A DNA stretch of 64,000 nucleotides from assembly GCF_963678975.1 (NCBI RefSeq), contig NC_089273.1, positions 34,341,630 to 34,405,629 on the forward strand. Direction: 5' to 3'. A model generated the notes under the pieces. That model did no database searches, was not told where the DNA came from, and saw only the letters and a list, made by a program, of their open reading frames with translations. The translations under genes were made by a program, and so were the position numbers. The DNA is from Dysidea avara. Taxonomy: Eukaryota; Porifera; Demospongiae; Dictyoceratida; Dysideidae. Position 1 is the first letter of the stretch. Every line of letters starts with the position of its first letter. Below, one piece after another: positions 1-12,300 of the stretch.

Positions 1-252
1 TGGAGAGCCTATTCAGCCAGTATAAACATATTGCTGGAGGAAAACTGATTCCGTGAATTACACCACTGCAAGAGGTGCTCATTTGATGAAGCAGACAGTT
101 TCTGAACATCACAGTGGTGCAGGTTATCGTGATCAGACTGTTTCTGTTGCTGAATCAGGACTTGAAAAGAAAGTGTACAACAAAGCAAATAGCAGCAAAA
201 AAAAATTGATTATTTATGTGGATTGTATTTTTAAATGTGTGTGTGTGTGAAT

Positions 253-1675
253 TCATGTAGTTAGCTTAGTTTCTAATTTTGTGTGATGAACTAATAATGT
301 TGTACGCAGATTAACATCAACTGTAGAAGCCAATCCCTTTTTAGCTGCTAGTTGTTGCTTTGTTGATGAAATCAATTCTTGAATTCTCGTGTTGCGTAGT
401 TTTCTGACCAAAACGCCAAAAACACTGATTACTGCTTTTTCAGAAATTGTGTTGTAATTTGGTAATCGCTGTGCCAATGCAGTTTTAAACATCTCTTGAA
501 TATCCGAGCATGTTTCAAGCTTCTTGTGAGCAACCTATAGAGAAAAAATACATACAGTAGCATACAGTGACTATGTAAAATAACACAGCACACGCATACT
601 TTAATCAATTCAGAGCCGTTTTCCTCAAACCCATTAGAATTCACTACCGCCTTTACAGTATTGTCGACTGTCTTTAAGAATGGGATAAAGGAAAATACAT
701 GTAGCCCTGATCTCGGTATTTCAAATATTCCGGAATTATTGATTTATCATCTGTCTTTATGGCTTGTGAGATAACTATTTCATGAGATATATGATCCCTC
801 TGCTCGTCAGAACAGCTTCTGATTTGTTTATAATGCAACTTTAGCATGTCACAAATTGCAGATCCACTAAAGCGATAATAAACGTCATTGCCATCTGTAT
901 ATTCACTGACAGCTACAGATCCATTAGGAGTAGTTAGAGATTCTTGGAAGTTCAAAACACAATCTAATAACACTCTGTAAATAGTTGCTGTTATCGTCAT
1001 CATCACAGGGTTGCTCTCTGGGACTGCTGCACCGTTAGCTGAACAAAAATGCAACCAAGCACCCCTGGTACCGCTGATATCACATCCAAGTAACTCCTTT
1101 AAATTGAGCACTGCTATATTATGGTCATCACTCAGGAGAAAGGCACTGCATTGATTATGCCAACATATTTGAAAATTCAGCATTGGATCTGCCATCTTTT
1201 TGCAATCAATGTACAACTGAGCAAAGCATTTACGATGGCAAGTAATCGGTTTAGTTAATAAGCACTCGTGATCATCACAGAGTACTTCAATCAAATTCTT
1301 CAAGTTGTCAGCCAGTGATTGCTGCTTCAAATCGTCCTTCACAACTTCTGCGAGAACTGTGTCATGCAAGTCTGAATCCAAAAACTTTAGCATCGATTCT
1401 CGCTCTTTGGCATTCAATAGTTTAAATTTTCGCTTCACAGGTGGCTGATCCGACGTCTTGTTTCTCTTTCCAGATTCTCCAGCTGTTGCGTTTTAACTAC
1501 GAGAACTGTGAACCCGTGTATCACTGGTACTAGCTTCCGTATTTGCTACCAACAATTTCTTCTTTGTTCTTTTTGTCGTTGAAAGAGGCCTTGTTTCTCC
1601 TCGCTCTTCGAGTAAACTCTGTTTAGACTGCTTAATCCTGGTGGAACACCTCTCACCGGTACCTTTCGTCGCCAT
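253..1675 (-). pseudogene. Unrecognised two-exon protein gene with two disabling lesions
   Basis: A first exon starts with ATG at 1675 (MATKGTGERCSTR...) and runs down to 600. A 65-nt GT-AG intron (599-535) joins in phase 0 to a second exon at 534-253 ending in TGA. Together they would encode roughly 450 residues: a basic Ser/Thr/Lys-rich head of about 80 residues, a Cys/His-containing stretch (LCDDHECLL, CHRKCF) and a helical, Lys-rich tail (RIQELISSTKQQLAAKKG). An in-frame TAA at 1493-1495 and a one-base shift near 690 break the first exon, but the frames on both sides of each lesion are clearly coding-like. I do not recognise the family. A young pseudogene, a transposon gene or assembly errors would all fit. 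Confidence 0.55.
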
Positions 1676-3151
1676 TTTCTTTGTTTACAGCCTTGTCTCG
1701 GGGCGTGCGTAGATATACCAGGAGTCATCTGACGTCAATTTATCACCACTCTAGCATATTGATGTCATTTCTTCAACACCAAGTCGGCTCCTTTGCCATA
1801 GAACTTGATGGGTTCATATTCACTAGACTATAGCACAGTTAGACACTCTCCTCTCCATTATCTACTTTTGGTGATATATAAAGCTGAAAATACAATTATC
1901 TACATTCCATTTGGGTCACTCAGCTATCTTGCTAACCACTGCACGTATCGAAGCGGTTTGTTTGCTTCACGAAGTGCTCATCATCTAGCTTTACTAATTT
2001 TGTTAAAAGGCATTTCTAACTGCTGCCGTTTGCTGTCTACAGCAAACCGCATAGTGAATCATAAGTAAACACCTAAGCCATTAAACTTAGCCTTTATAGC
2101 CAGGTTTTACTCATTCTATAACTGCTCATGTTGTTTGGTTAATTGGGTAGGGCGTATGCTTCATAACTGTCAGGTAGGAGTTCAAGTCCCAGATGGAGGA
2201 ACTTTTTTTTTTGCCTTGGCAATCTGTTTTGCTACTCCTTCTCTTGCTCTTCGCTACAACTTTTTAATTTATACTTTTTGATGCACCTTCTTTTCCTTCT
2301 ATTCTGAAGCAACACTGTTTTGTGTACTTTTTCATGTTACATGTGTAACTATAGCTAAATACCAACATTTTCACTAAGTGCTTTTATGGTAGCATACGGC
2401 TGAATGATGATGACATTATTAGTTGTAGGGTGTAGGGAAGTGTTAAGTATTCCTTTAGTGCAAAAGCTGCAGCTTACATGGTTCAGTGCTGTAGTGTACT
2501 AAAATAATGTAACTATATTATGGGCATTAAAACTGGACATGCACAGGTAACATTCTATCACCCTACTTGGATGTGTAACATGGGGCAAGTACCACCACAT
2601 TTTAGTGTTTTGGTATGTACTTGCAATAATTTTCAACTCTGTACAACTGGTTTTGTCTTCTGTCACTGTATAGATTTCATGTCATCTTTCCATCTTATTT
2701 TGCATGACTGTACCTTTTTCAGTTTTCAGTGTTTGTAAGCTTTATGTCACTGTAGATAATAGCTGTGTCCATTGCACGTACATACAATATTAATTTATTT
2801 TGGATGGTACAAATAGCTGCCAAACTTTTCAATACAAAGTCTTGTGTTAAAAAGCATAGCTACTGACTACAGCAATATAGTCATACATGTATAGGATAAG
2901 GTTGAGTTTCCTTTAATGTCACAGTGCACTTATATAACAGCTTCAAACACCAAGTGTTAAAGTGTGTACTAGCAATAAGGATGTTGAATTAACAGGAATG
3001 GGACATGGCTATAGTATCAGTACATGGAACACAAGTGAAGCAGATTATAGAAATGTGATGTAGGATAATAATTATACCATGTCAATTAATACAGCTCCAT
3101 TTTGAATATATAACCATTAAATCCTTATCATACATGCAACTTAATTTTTTT
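1676..3151. other. Non-coding AT-rich stretch
   Basis: No convincing exon is visible on either strand. Short open frames here are uninterrupted only by chance. The one structured item is the tRNA-like segment at 2131-2202. Phrases near 2550-2600 (for example 'ctatcaccctacttggatg') recur near 35200, so part of the stretch belongs to a dispersed repeat. Confidence 0.5.
2131..2202 (+). other. tRNA-like segment (decayed tRNA or SINE head)
   Basis: An A-box-like run (tggttaattgggtag) is followed about 40 bases later by a B-box-like run (gagttcaagtccc). Between them lies a loop-like 'ttcataa' that would place CAT in the anticodon position. The anticodon stem does not pair and no acceptor stem is evident, so this is not a functional tRNA. 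A T-run follows at about 2203. Confidence 0.3.
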
Positions 3152-3208
3152 AAACCAGGCGTGCGCCCACAGCCGGCCTTTGGCCGGCTGTGGGTGCGCG
3201 CCTGGTTT
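3152..3208. repeat. Long GC-rich hairpin with 27-bp arms
   Basis: Two 27-base arms flank a 3-base TTT loop, with core ccggcctttggccgg. Only two positions differ between the arms, and both would be G-T wobble pairs, so an RNA copy could pair along the whole arm. It is strikingly GC-rich in AT-rich surroundings. The same core (ccggcctatggcc) occurs in smaller hairpins at about 28091 and 48895, so this is a repeat family. Confidence 0.75.
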
Positions 3209-4589
3209 ACTGACATTGTTTTCGTAAAAGTGTGTGTGTGTACCTATCTACCTATCTATGCTTGTCCGTACGCACCCACGTGAGCAAAATCGTTTAATAA
3301 CGGTAAAAGCAGCTTTTACGTAAGAAGTAAAAGTGAAATGAAGTCTAGTAAACTTCTGCACAGGTGAACTTTGCTCTGAGGTGGTTTCTTTTCGGCGGAC
3401 TGAAATACGGGTGTGGTGACTTTCCTCAGAATACCTTCCCCTTGAGGTTTTCAGACATTTAGCAACTGAAAAACAACGGTGCAGGCCTCGTACACTACCA
3501 GGAATAGCCTATAGCTTCGAATTGAAAGGGGGTATCCGTTACGTACGCGAACGAAAATGAAGAGCAGCTTTGAGGCTTTGTCGAGAGAATTTGTGGGAGA
3601 AAAAAAAAACACGTTAGTCACACTATAAAACAGTTTAGAAGATAGTTCTGTGCGTAATATGTTGGTAAAAGCGGTCTGTTTATAACAAACGTTTCCTTGG
3701 CAGTGCATAGCAACGTAATTGAACGACTTACGAATATTTCATGAATTACGAAATATGAGAATTAGCTAATAATATTATTGCACAACCCAAAACTACCCTA
3801 TTGTAAAGTAGTAATACATAGTTGGCTAATTCATAGTAGCATACACTGTCTATAGTTAATTCCAGATGAGTTAGCTAGCTGCATGGCGTTTGATTTTTAG
3901 AAGTAGCACAACATCAACTTGTTTATAATTTAAAGAGAAGAAGAAGAACCAGTCCTAATGGCATGCCCAATCACCGCACTGTAACTCTATGCTAAGATGT
4001 TCTATAAAAAGGGTTTTGCCTATACATACATACGCCTACAGAGCTGGAACTTATACAGAGCAAAGAATAGAGTGAAGAAAGCCTTCTAGAGGGAGTAAGT
4101 GAACACCCTGGACTTGGCAAGTATGAGATCAGCTGGAGCAGGAAATGCATGGTGATCTGGAGCCACGAATACACATAGTGGAGGATTTGGGCAGTCAAAA
4201 GTTCAAAGTATAACATAATCAACCCATGATTAGAGGGTACATAGTGCATGTTTTTATCACTATAAGTTATTGATAGCCAGGACAGGTACTATACTTAGTA
4301 CCACATAGTTTGCACCTGTATGTGCAATAAATTATTACTAGACATATGCTAACAGCATCATGGGGCGAGCCTGAGTGTATATTTTTGAAGTATTGATGGC
4401 AGAAACAATGTAAGGAATTCTGGAACTGCAAAGAGTTCATAATATTTTATGGAGGAGAGTGTCTAAGAATTAATATAGCCTGTGCAAAATCGCTATGTAC
4501 ATATCTGCAAAGCCTTCATTGATGGTATGATAGATGTTGATAAGGTCAAGTCTTTGATCTGAGAGTATTCTACTTTAACCACCTCTTTT
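3209..4589. other. No gene recognised
   Basis: AT-rich sequence with a short GTGT run and 'ctatctacc' repeats near 3230-3260. Minus-strand open frames at 3451-3708 and 3992-4249 have no recognisable motif and no splice context. I see nothing assignable. Confidence 0.4.
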
Positions 4590-4596
4590 CATGTCA

Positions 4597-4745
4597 TTGC
4601 AGCTTTTCGCCGCCGCATATATTCACAGTTTCTATGCCTTCTCCTTTCTGCCTCTTCAGGAGTTTCTGTACCCCTTCTGAGCCTGTACTGCTCCCTCTTA
4701 CAGTACGTTGAAGACGCTCCTCCATATCCATTCAGCAGTTACACA
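4597..4745 (-). pseudogene. Fragment of an Arg/Glu-rich repeat protein (transposon-type)
   Basis: One minus-strand frame reads REQYRLRRGTETPEEAERR followed by RRHRNCEYMRRRKAAMT. Arrays of 'R...ETPEQ..RR...R' are common in invertebrate transposon-associated proteins, including some next to Helitron/PIF1-like helicases. A neighbouring frame carries MEERLQRT, suggesting a frameshift. No further part of the protein is visible, so this is a relic at best. Confidence 0.3.
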
Positions 4746-5235
4746 TGACTCACTCACATGGCATAACAGTAATCTACAGTAATAACTCTCGTGATATGAA
4801 CCATTACACATACCAAATATGGGTAAGTGGTAATCTACGCCTTAAGTCCTCCGTGGAATGGACGATTACACACACTTTATGGACTACGCACACCATATAA
4901 GGAGAATGGTCTGCAAGCACGTGTAAGGTATCCACTTTATATCATAATATATTGTAAACATGTCCATTACACCGCTGACTCCCTAGTGTGGGGCTCGCTC
5001 AGGCTCGCCCCAATTACACACATGTACAATTGCCTGTTTAATGATGTGTACATTCACATGCATCATTTCAGTTCACTAGAATATATCTACTTTAAATGCA
5101 ACAAAATAATTTATGCATATGCTATACATTATGAAATTAGCACTGCATGTTGATAGCTTGGTTCCCATTTTAAAATTTATTGTAGATGTGGTACTGCATG
5201 TAGGGCAGGTACCAATGCTAGTATATATTAAGTAT

Positions 5236-5325
5236 ATATTATTTTTTTATTTTTTGGTCTTCACCAAAAAACTAGCTATGCTTTTGATCAGAAACCAGTC
5301 GTCATAAATCATGGAGCTGCCTATG
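5236..5325 (+). repeat. Dispersed repeat, copy 1 (pair at 10505-10600)
   Basis: The segment containing 'ttttttggtcttcacc', 'gatcagaaaccagtcg' and 'tggagc.gcctatgc' is about 80-85 % identical by eye to 10505-10600 in the same orientation. It has no coding content, and the ends of the unit are not defined. Confidence 0.6.
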
Positions 5326-5835
5326 CATGTAATACATAAAGCACTGCTACACATGTGTATGAATAATTGAGCATGATGGGGGCATGTGGAGAAGCTAACA
5401 AATTACGAGGCGAAGCCAAGTGCTGTATTGGTCTCAATATCCTTCCTCCTCACCCACCAAGTGCTGTATTTGCTTACACACAAGCTTGGGCAGTGTTTTA
5501 AGTGGTAAACGGTGCTATATGAGTTGTCTTCTAATCATTTTGAGTACTCAAACTGCTTCTGTTCTTAGCCATCAGACCACTAGTAAATATCCATATAGCA
5601 TTTTTATATTCATATGCAGAGCCAGCAAATAGGGTTAGTTTGGTTAATTTTAAAGTGTAGCTCACTTAGCTGTTTATCTAGTAAATGCTTTTCAAAGCAA
5701 TAGCTGTTACAGTACTGTATCTACTGTATAATTTAAAAATCATAACCTTGCTACATAATAAAGCACGTACTCGTTGGCACTTTGATCTTCCCACACAAAG
5801 TATCATGTACTAAATTACATATGCACAGTATACAT

Positions 5836-6266
5836 CAGGGCTGAGCGATACTACCGTTTTAGCGATATATTGCGATATTTTGAAAGTATCGATATCGCGA
5901 TGTTTTGTTATTAACTATCGTGATACCATGCCTGTACATTACTGTCATTAAAAATCCATTTGTTATGCAGTGCTTGGCTAAGAATCCTTGTAAATGATAA
6001 AGTCCACCCATGTGGTTTCCCCTGCAGAGAGGTGTGAACACCATAACAACCTCAAAGCATGTGTTACAATAACTGTTACTGTAAACAAGGATGATAGTGG
6101 CTAGTTTGCTATCACCTATAAGGATTTCCTGCAGGAATGCTGAGCAATACACTAAGTGGCACCAGCTATGATTGACTTATTTGTAAGTATCGTGAACTAT
6201 TCAGTATCGTGAATAGTGACTTTAGTATCGATCGTGATACTAAAATGGCAGTATCGCTCAGCCCTA
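5836..6266. mobile_element. hAT-type MITE with perfect 8-bp target duplication
   Basis: The 431-bp element begins CAGGGCTGAGCGATACTACC and ends with the inverse complement of TAGGGCTGAGCGATACTGCC, giving terminal inverted repeats of about 28 bp with a few mismatches. Both sides carry the 8-bp direct repeat GTATACAT (5828-5835 and 6267-6274). An 8-bp duplication with CA(G)GG-type ends is diagnostic of hAT transposons. The interior has no transposase, so it is non-autonomous. It ends about 38 bp upstream of the first visible oxidase exon. Confidence 0.9.
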
Positions 6267-6304
6267 GTATACATGTATATATAATTACTCTGTTTTGTGT
6301 TAAG

Positions 6305-9300
6305 CTGTTTGCTGATAACTGCGTGGACTATGCTGGACAAGCAGTTGGAATTATTGTAGCAGGTACGTACTCTTATATAAAAGTATGCATTCAATACATT
6401 TCACTATGTGTTCTCTTATAGACACTCAAGCTAATGCTAGTCATGCAGCTAAACTGGTTAAGATCCAGTACTCATCTAAGGGTAAACCAATATTGACCAT
6501 TGCTGATGCACTTGAAGCTAACTCTGTTTATGACTACCCTGGGGAAGGAAATATCCTTATGGCAGGAGATGCTAAAGGTATGCTGTATGTACATATATGC
6601 TCAGTGAGTAAACCTGTATGTATGTTCATATATACACTGTACATACGTACAGACGTACGTACATATACTGTATGATGTATGTGTACACATGTATTCGTAT
6701 CGTACAGTATGTGAAAAATATACGTATGTGTGACCAGATTTGACAAAACCAGGCTTCCACACACGTCCAATATTCTTTGACTTTAACCAGTTGTAACTTT
6801 ACTTCTCAGTGTGTTACCAACCTATAATTGTCATCCAATGATGCCATAGTATTACTTAATGGCAGGTCAAAATTTGAAAGTGATAGTATACTCCTACACT
6901 GAGTTATTGTCCTATAACTGGACGTGTGTGGAAACCTGGTTTTGTCAAATCCGGTCACATATACGTACTTCCACAAATGAGGTCACAATTACTATGTACG
7001 TACAAGTACATTTATTCCTTTTTATGTTTGTCTATTTGAGCATAAATATTATGCTTCTGCACATTCATGTCCGTAAGTATGGATGTAGGGCCTCTGTTAT
7101 CCAAATACCTGTATGCCAGTTCAATCATAATGTGTTCATAAAAGAGTTTTTTTTTGTTGTTGTTGTTGTTGCATAAATGAAGTCCATTCATCACAGGGGT
7201 GTATATACAGAGTTCTGTTTAGCTACTCTGATAGAACATACCTGTTGACAAAGTACTCTAATGAAACATGTTGTTTGAATAATCTAAATTTGATATCCTA
7301 ACTGTGTATGTATTCTGAATATAGTAGATATGTACGTAAGCCATCATGGATTTTACTTAATGATTAATTTTGTAGATGCTATACAAAAGTCAGCTCATTC
7401 TATAACTGGAAACGTATCATGTGGAACACAGTATCACTTTCACATGGAAACGCAGGTATGTAACTACGTGCATAATGTATGTATTTTATTTATTTTATAT
7501 ATTAAGACTTCACAGCACAAGTGCTGAAGGTTTGTAGGACACCTGGTCCTACAGCCTGTTTAAAGTTGTTACATAAAAATTACATACAACTATTTTTTTG
7601 CAGGCTTGTGTTTGCATTCCAGAGGATGATAGCTATACAGTCTACAGTTCTACTCAGTGGGTTAATGGGTGTCAGTTTGCTGTTGCTACTGTGCTAGGAA
7701 TTCAAGACAACCAGTACGTACTTGTACATGTGTACGTACGTATATAATCTGTAATATCTATAAAAGAGATTGCAGTGTATATTACTGGACATACAACATG
7801 CGTATATGTATACATACATACATACATGCATACGACTGTATGTATTCAAATTTTCTTTTATAGAGTGAATGTGTCTGTGAAACGGATTGGTGGAGGATTT
7901 GGTGCAAAACTGACTCGCAGTCAACAGGTTGCAGCAGGATGTGCCCTTGCTGCTTACCATACAAGACGGTATGCTTACATATTTACTAAGAAAATCACAG
8001 CCATTTTTGTAGACCAACCATATTATTGTCAAACCTGTATCATGTACTTACATACAAATTTTATCAAAACAAACAAATATTTTAATAGTGTTTGTGCTTG
8101 TTACATACATACATATGTATACATTCAACTTAACTGTTGTTGCTGACACTATTACAAGGAGAGTAGTTGACTTGTCTGTGGTCAGTTTCTAGTGTGTATG
8201 CTACATGCGTACAGTGCTCCTGTGATTATATGATCCCTTTGGACCAAGGCATGTTCAGATAATCAAAAAGTTTGAATAATCAAAGCCCATTCAAATACTC
8301 AAAATGGAACATGCATACATCTGAGACAAAATACTCTAATAGAGCAGTCATTCCACTGTTCAGATAACCATGTCTTCGAATAATCAAGGGAACACTGTAC
8401 ATGTACTTATCCTAGTACTCAAGTGAAAGTTGATACCAGCATGTGCAAATACAGTATACACACGCCCTGTCCTGAGTCCTATATACATCATACCAAAATA
8501 ATATTACTGTGGTATACTACTGTACTTAAATACAGTGAATTTGCCCAATTAATCTGCTGTACTAACTTAACACTTGATCCTATGTATGTGTGTGTGTGTG
8601 TCTGTCTGTCTGTCTGTCTGTCTGTATGTATGTATGTATGTGTGTATGTATTAGGCCAGTCAAACTTCACATGGACCTTGACTCTAACATGAAAATGGTC
8701 GGTAAGAGATTCCCATACTATGCTACTTATCAAGTAAGTTTTAACACATAAATCAGTTTTGGGTATAATAATTTTGCCATGGTCTCAGGCTGGGTTTGAT
8801 AATGATGGTACAATCAATGGGATTATCATGGATGTGTACAGTGATTCTGGTTGTCATAATAATGATGAATGTGTTGATTTGGCTGTAGCATATCTGGATA
8901 ATGGTAAATACTAATGCTTACTTTATATTCGTGTAAAACCTACCAATATCCATATGAAACCAGCTGAATAAAAAGTAGCAAAATTGTGTTTTGGTGTGAA
9001 AGTGTAGTGGGTAAAAGTGTGCATGCCACACGTAAAATATTAAGCATGTTTTAACACCTTCACCGTCAAATTTGTAGAGGTTCCAATCTACTGTTTCTAA
9101 ACTGCTATAACTTACACACCATACCATATAATCCTATAAAACTATATATCAATTTACTCGCTATAGAACAAGGAATTCTATTATGAAGTTGTTGTTTACA
9201 CAAGAGCAGCCACAAATCCATTATATAACTTTAAAGTACGAAAATCGATCTAAGCCAAACCAAACGTGAAATTTCACTGCTTAGCATTGTTTATAAAACA

Positions 9301-12300
9301 TCACTAACCAGTTTACAGTTGAAGCGATTATCTCTAAGTCTGGTTTTCCAGCATTTGAGCAAGTGCGCATGTGCATATAAGCACGAGGTCACTGTTTCGA
9401 GGCGTACAAAAGTAGCAATACGCCACTCCAACCTATATAATCCCTCTCCTTACTATTAGTACTGCCATTATCATGTCGAAGAATCGTCTACAATGCTTGT
9501 TATCGATGCTCCGAAAGTACGCAATTGCATCATCTAACCACGCAATAGTGCACAAGAGACCGGTTATCTCTGTTCCTGTTCACTTAAGAGTGTGCCCACT
9601 ACAGGATAAGCACAGGGGCTACTAAAACGCTCGACTGAAGTTACAGAATGTTTAGAATGTGATGCTATGGGCATTTATAATCAAAACCGCCATATGGTGG
9701 TTGTGGCGGTGAGAGGATTAATCACTTTGGTACACAGTGAAACAAGACTCAAATCAATAAACCTATACAACTTCAGATACACCTGTTCATGGAGAGTAGT
9801 CAATCTCAGTCAAAACTTGTTGTTCAGAGAATACATATGTAACACTGTATATGCCGTACCACATATACTGTATACTCAAGCAATATGTCATCTTTGACTC
9901 GATGAGAGAAAACTGGTTGTTTTTGCACATTCCTTGAATTTTATTTCATTGATTCTCTGTTATCTCTATAAAAGGGGAGTGTACAGCCTACGTTTCAGCC
10001 TTTTGTGATGAGTAGTCTTATATTATAGAACTTTGCATTGGCGAGATCAAAGGAAAAGGTTTACTTTAAATTTCATAAAGTACACTTTAGGGCAAACAGT
10101 GCTTTATTGCACCGCAAAGAATGCTTTATTCGTACATTATAGATCTTTGCGTGGGCGAGATCAAAGGAAATAGTGTACTTTAAATTTCATAAAGTACACT
10201 CTCAGCTGGCCAACAGCTTTATCGACCACAAAGAGTACTTTATTGCACTGCAGAGAGTGCTTTATTCGTTCAATAAAGCACTCTTTGTGGTGCAATAAAG
10301 CACAGTTGCCCACATGCTCTAGTGCAGGCTAATAGCCTGCGGGGCTCACGCCAGTACGACTAATCACCCACGCCGGTGAAGGCTGATACCGTATGATTGC
10401 AGTCACAGTATTCAGAGAAGTAGTGTAGCAAACTATGAAAGATTTGTATGTGCTTTAGCAGTGATACAAATATTATTTAGTGGAGAATAGCCATTCTTAG
10501 GTATCAACCTTTCTTTTTTTTGGTCTTCACCTAAAATCTAGCTGTGCTTTCGATCAGAAACCAGTCGCCAAAAATCCTGGAGCCACCTATGCTGTCACTT
10601 GTAGCTTGTCACTTGTGAGCAATGTTAATAGTGCAGTTGTTTAGAGTTCCTGAGAAAATGTACTCACTTGGCTTTGTACTTTCTGTTGCAGACTTTGTGG
10701 AGCTGCTTTCACCTGGAGCCTTACTATGTATCACCAAGAGTTTTATTTAATCTTTCTACACCTGAAAAGCTATCTAAAGCAGGATTTGCTATTACACTAT
10801 CAAGAGCCTTTTCCATACTGCATTGTGTTTTTTCATACGATCTAAGAGACTGCAAGCTGAGGTGACCAGTTTTTTTGGCAATCACTTTTTCAGGAACAAC
10901 TCTTGAAAACATCCTTGTTGCAGATGTAGCTCTCGATGAATGGTTTGTGTATCTTACATCAATGCCAGATTCTGAATTCAATTTCCCTTTCAGTGTGTTT
11001 ATGCCAACCCGTTGACTGGTGTACCATGGCTTGCCGTCATCAGGGATCTGCTCCAAAGGCCTCGTGTAAAAGAATGGTGAGTGAAGTTTAAGCTTTGCCA
11101 AGTAAAAATCTAGTAATCTCACAATGCAGCGGTCACTGCCAATCTGGGCATATGTTCGGACAACTTTATTTGTATTAATATCCTTATAGCAATGTTGATT
11201 ATTTTTTGAAATAAATTCAGTATCTTCATAGTAAACATCGGAGTTATACACACTGCTTTCAGGAGGATATCTGATAAATTGCTCTGGTGCAAGACTGTGC
11301 TGTTCTTCTACCCCTCTTAGTGTATAATACAAGCCAGTATAAAAGAACACTTTTTTTTGAAGTTTTCTTGGTGACGAATACCCTAGCAAGCCTTTATCCC
11401 AAAACACCTGCTCATGGTCAAATTCAATGACTACAACATGTTTCTTGTTTGAGCCAACTCCTTCCCTATGTACTGTACTACTTATTACGTCTAGAGTCTT
11501 CCACAATTTGAAGAATGCTGGCTTTTGCTTCTCAAAAATGGAGAAAGGAAACTTCTTTTCTGCAAAGTACAGTTAATTCACTAAGCAATGTGCAAATTGT
11601 GGCAAGTGGATACTTATCGTGGTTTTTTTTTTTCTCGTCTCAGCAATGAACATACACAAATATTTACACACAGTAGCTGGATCATGGCATTTCAAAAGAT
11701 CGCCTGGAACGGGATCATGTGGAGCTAGCTTTCTTTGGTTTTTAGCCCATTTCGTAAAATTGGTTACAGCCCATTGTGTACTGGCTTCAGTATTTGCTGG
11801 TTTAAGACCTTCAGCTAATTTATCCAACTCCTGTTCACTGTACGGAGATGCGAACTGCGGCCTCTTGCGATTGCTCTGTTCTTTGCCTTTGTCCCCGCTT
11901 ACACACTGCAAGTGTCTCTTCTTACTGTTTTTAAGAGAAAGGCTTAATGCTTTACTGTGTTTACCCGTACTGGGCTGGTTTTCTTTATCTTCTTCTATCA
12001 CGCGACCGTTATCAGTGGATTCGCTGTCCGTTGATTTCTCTGGAAACCAGTCCCCCATCCATTCCTTCAACTTAGAACGATAATCCTCATTCATCTCATC
12101 TATGGGAGGAGGTTTTCAAATCAAACTAGGCGATACAATAGCACATTTTTGTGCCATTGCTGCACTTTCAAATCAACGTGCCCTTCAGTGCACATGATGT
12201 ATTACTTAAAGCTGAGAGCTACGACTAGAATGCTCCATAAGCGTAGCCTTGCTCATGCTATATGAAAAATAAAGCATTGGTGCTTGGCCTCAATGCTAAT

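Noticed and set aside
2131..2202. Functional tRNA gene with CAT anticodon.
   Set aside because: The anticodon stem and acceptor stem do not pair; only internal promoter-like boxes resemble a tRNA.
4362..5011. Inverted 14-bp match GGGGCGAGCCTGAG at the two ends of a 650-bp stretch, as a possible MITE.
   Set aside because: The match does not extend, no target duplication is visible and the right copy is not itself palindromic.
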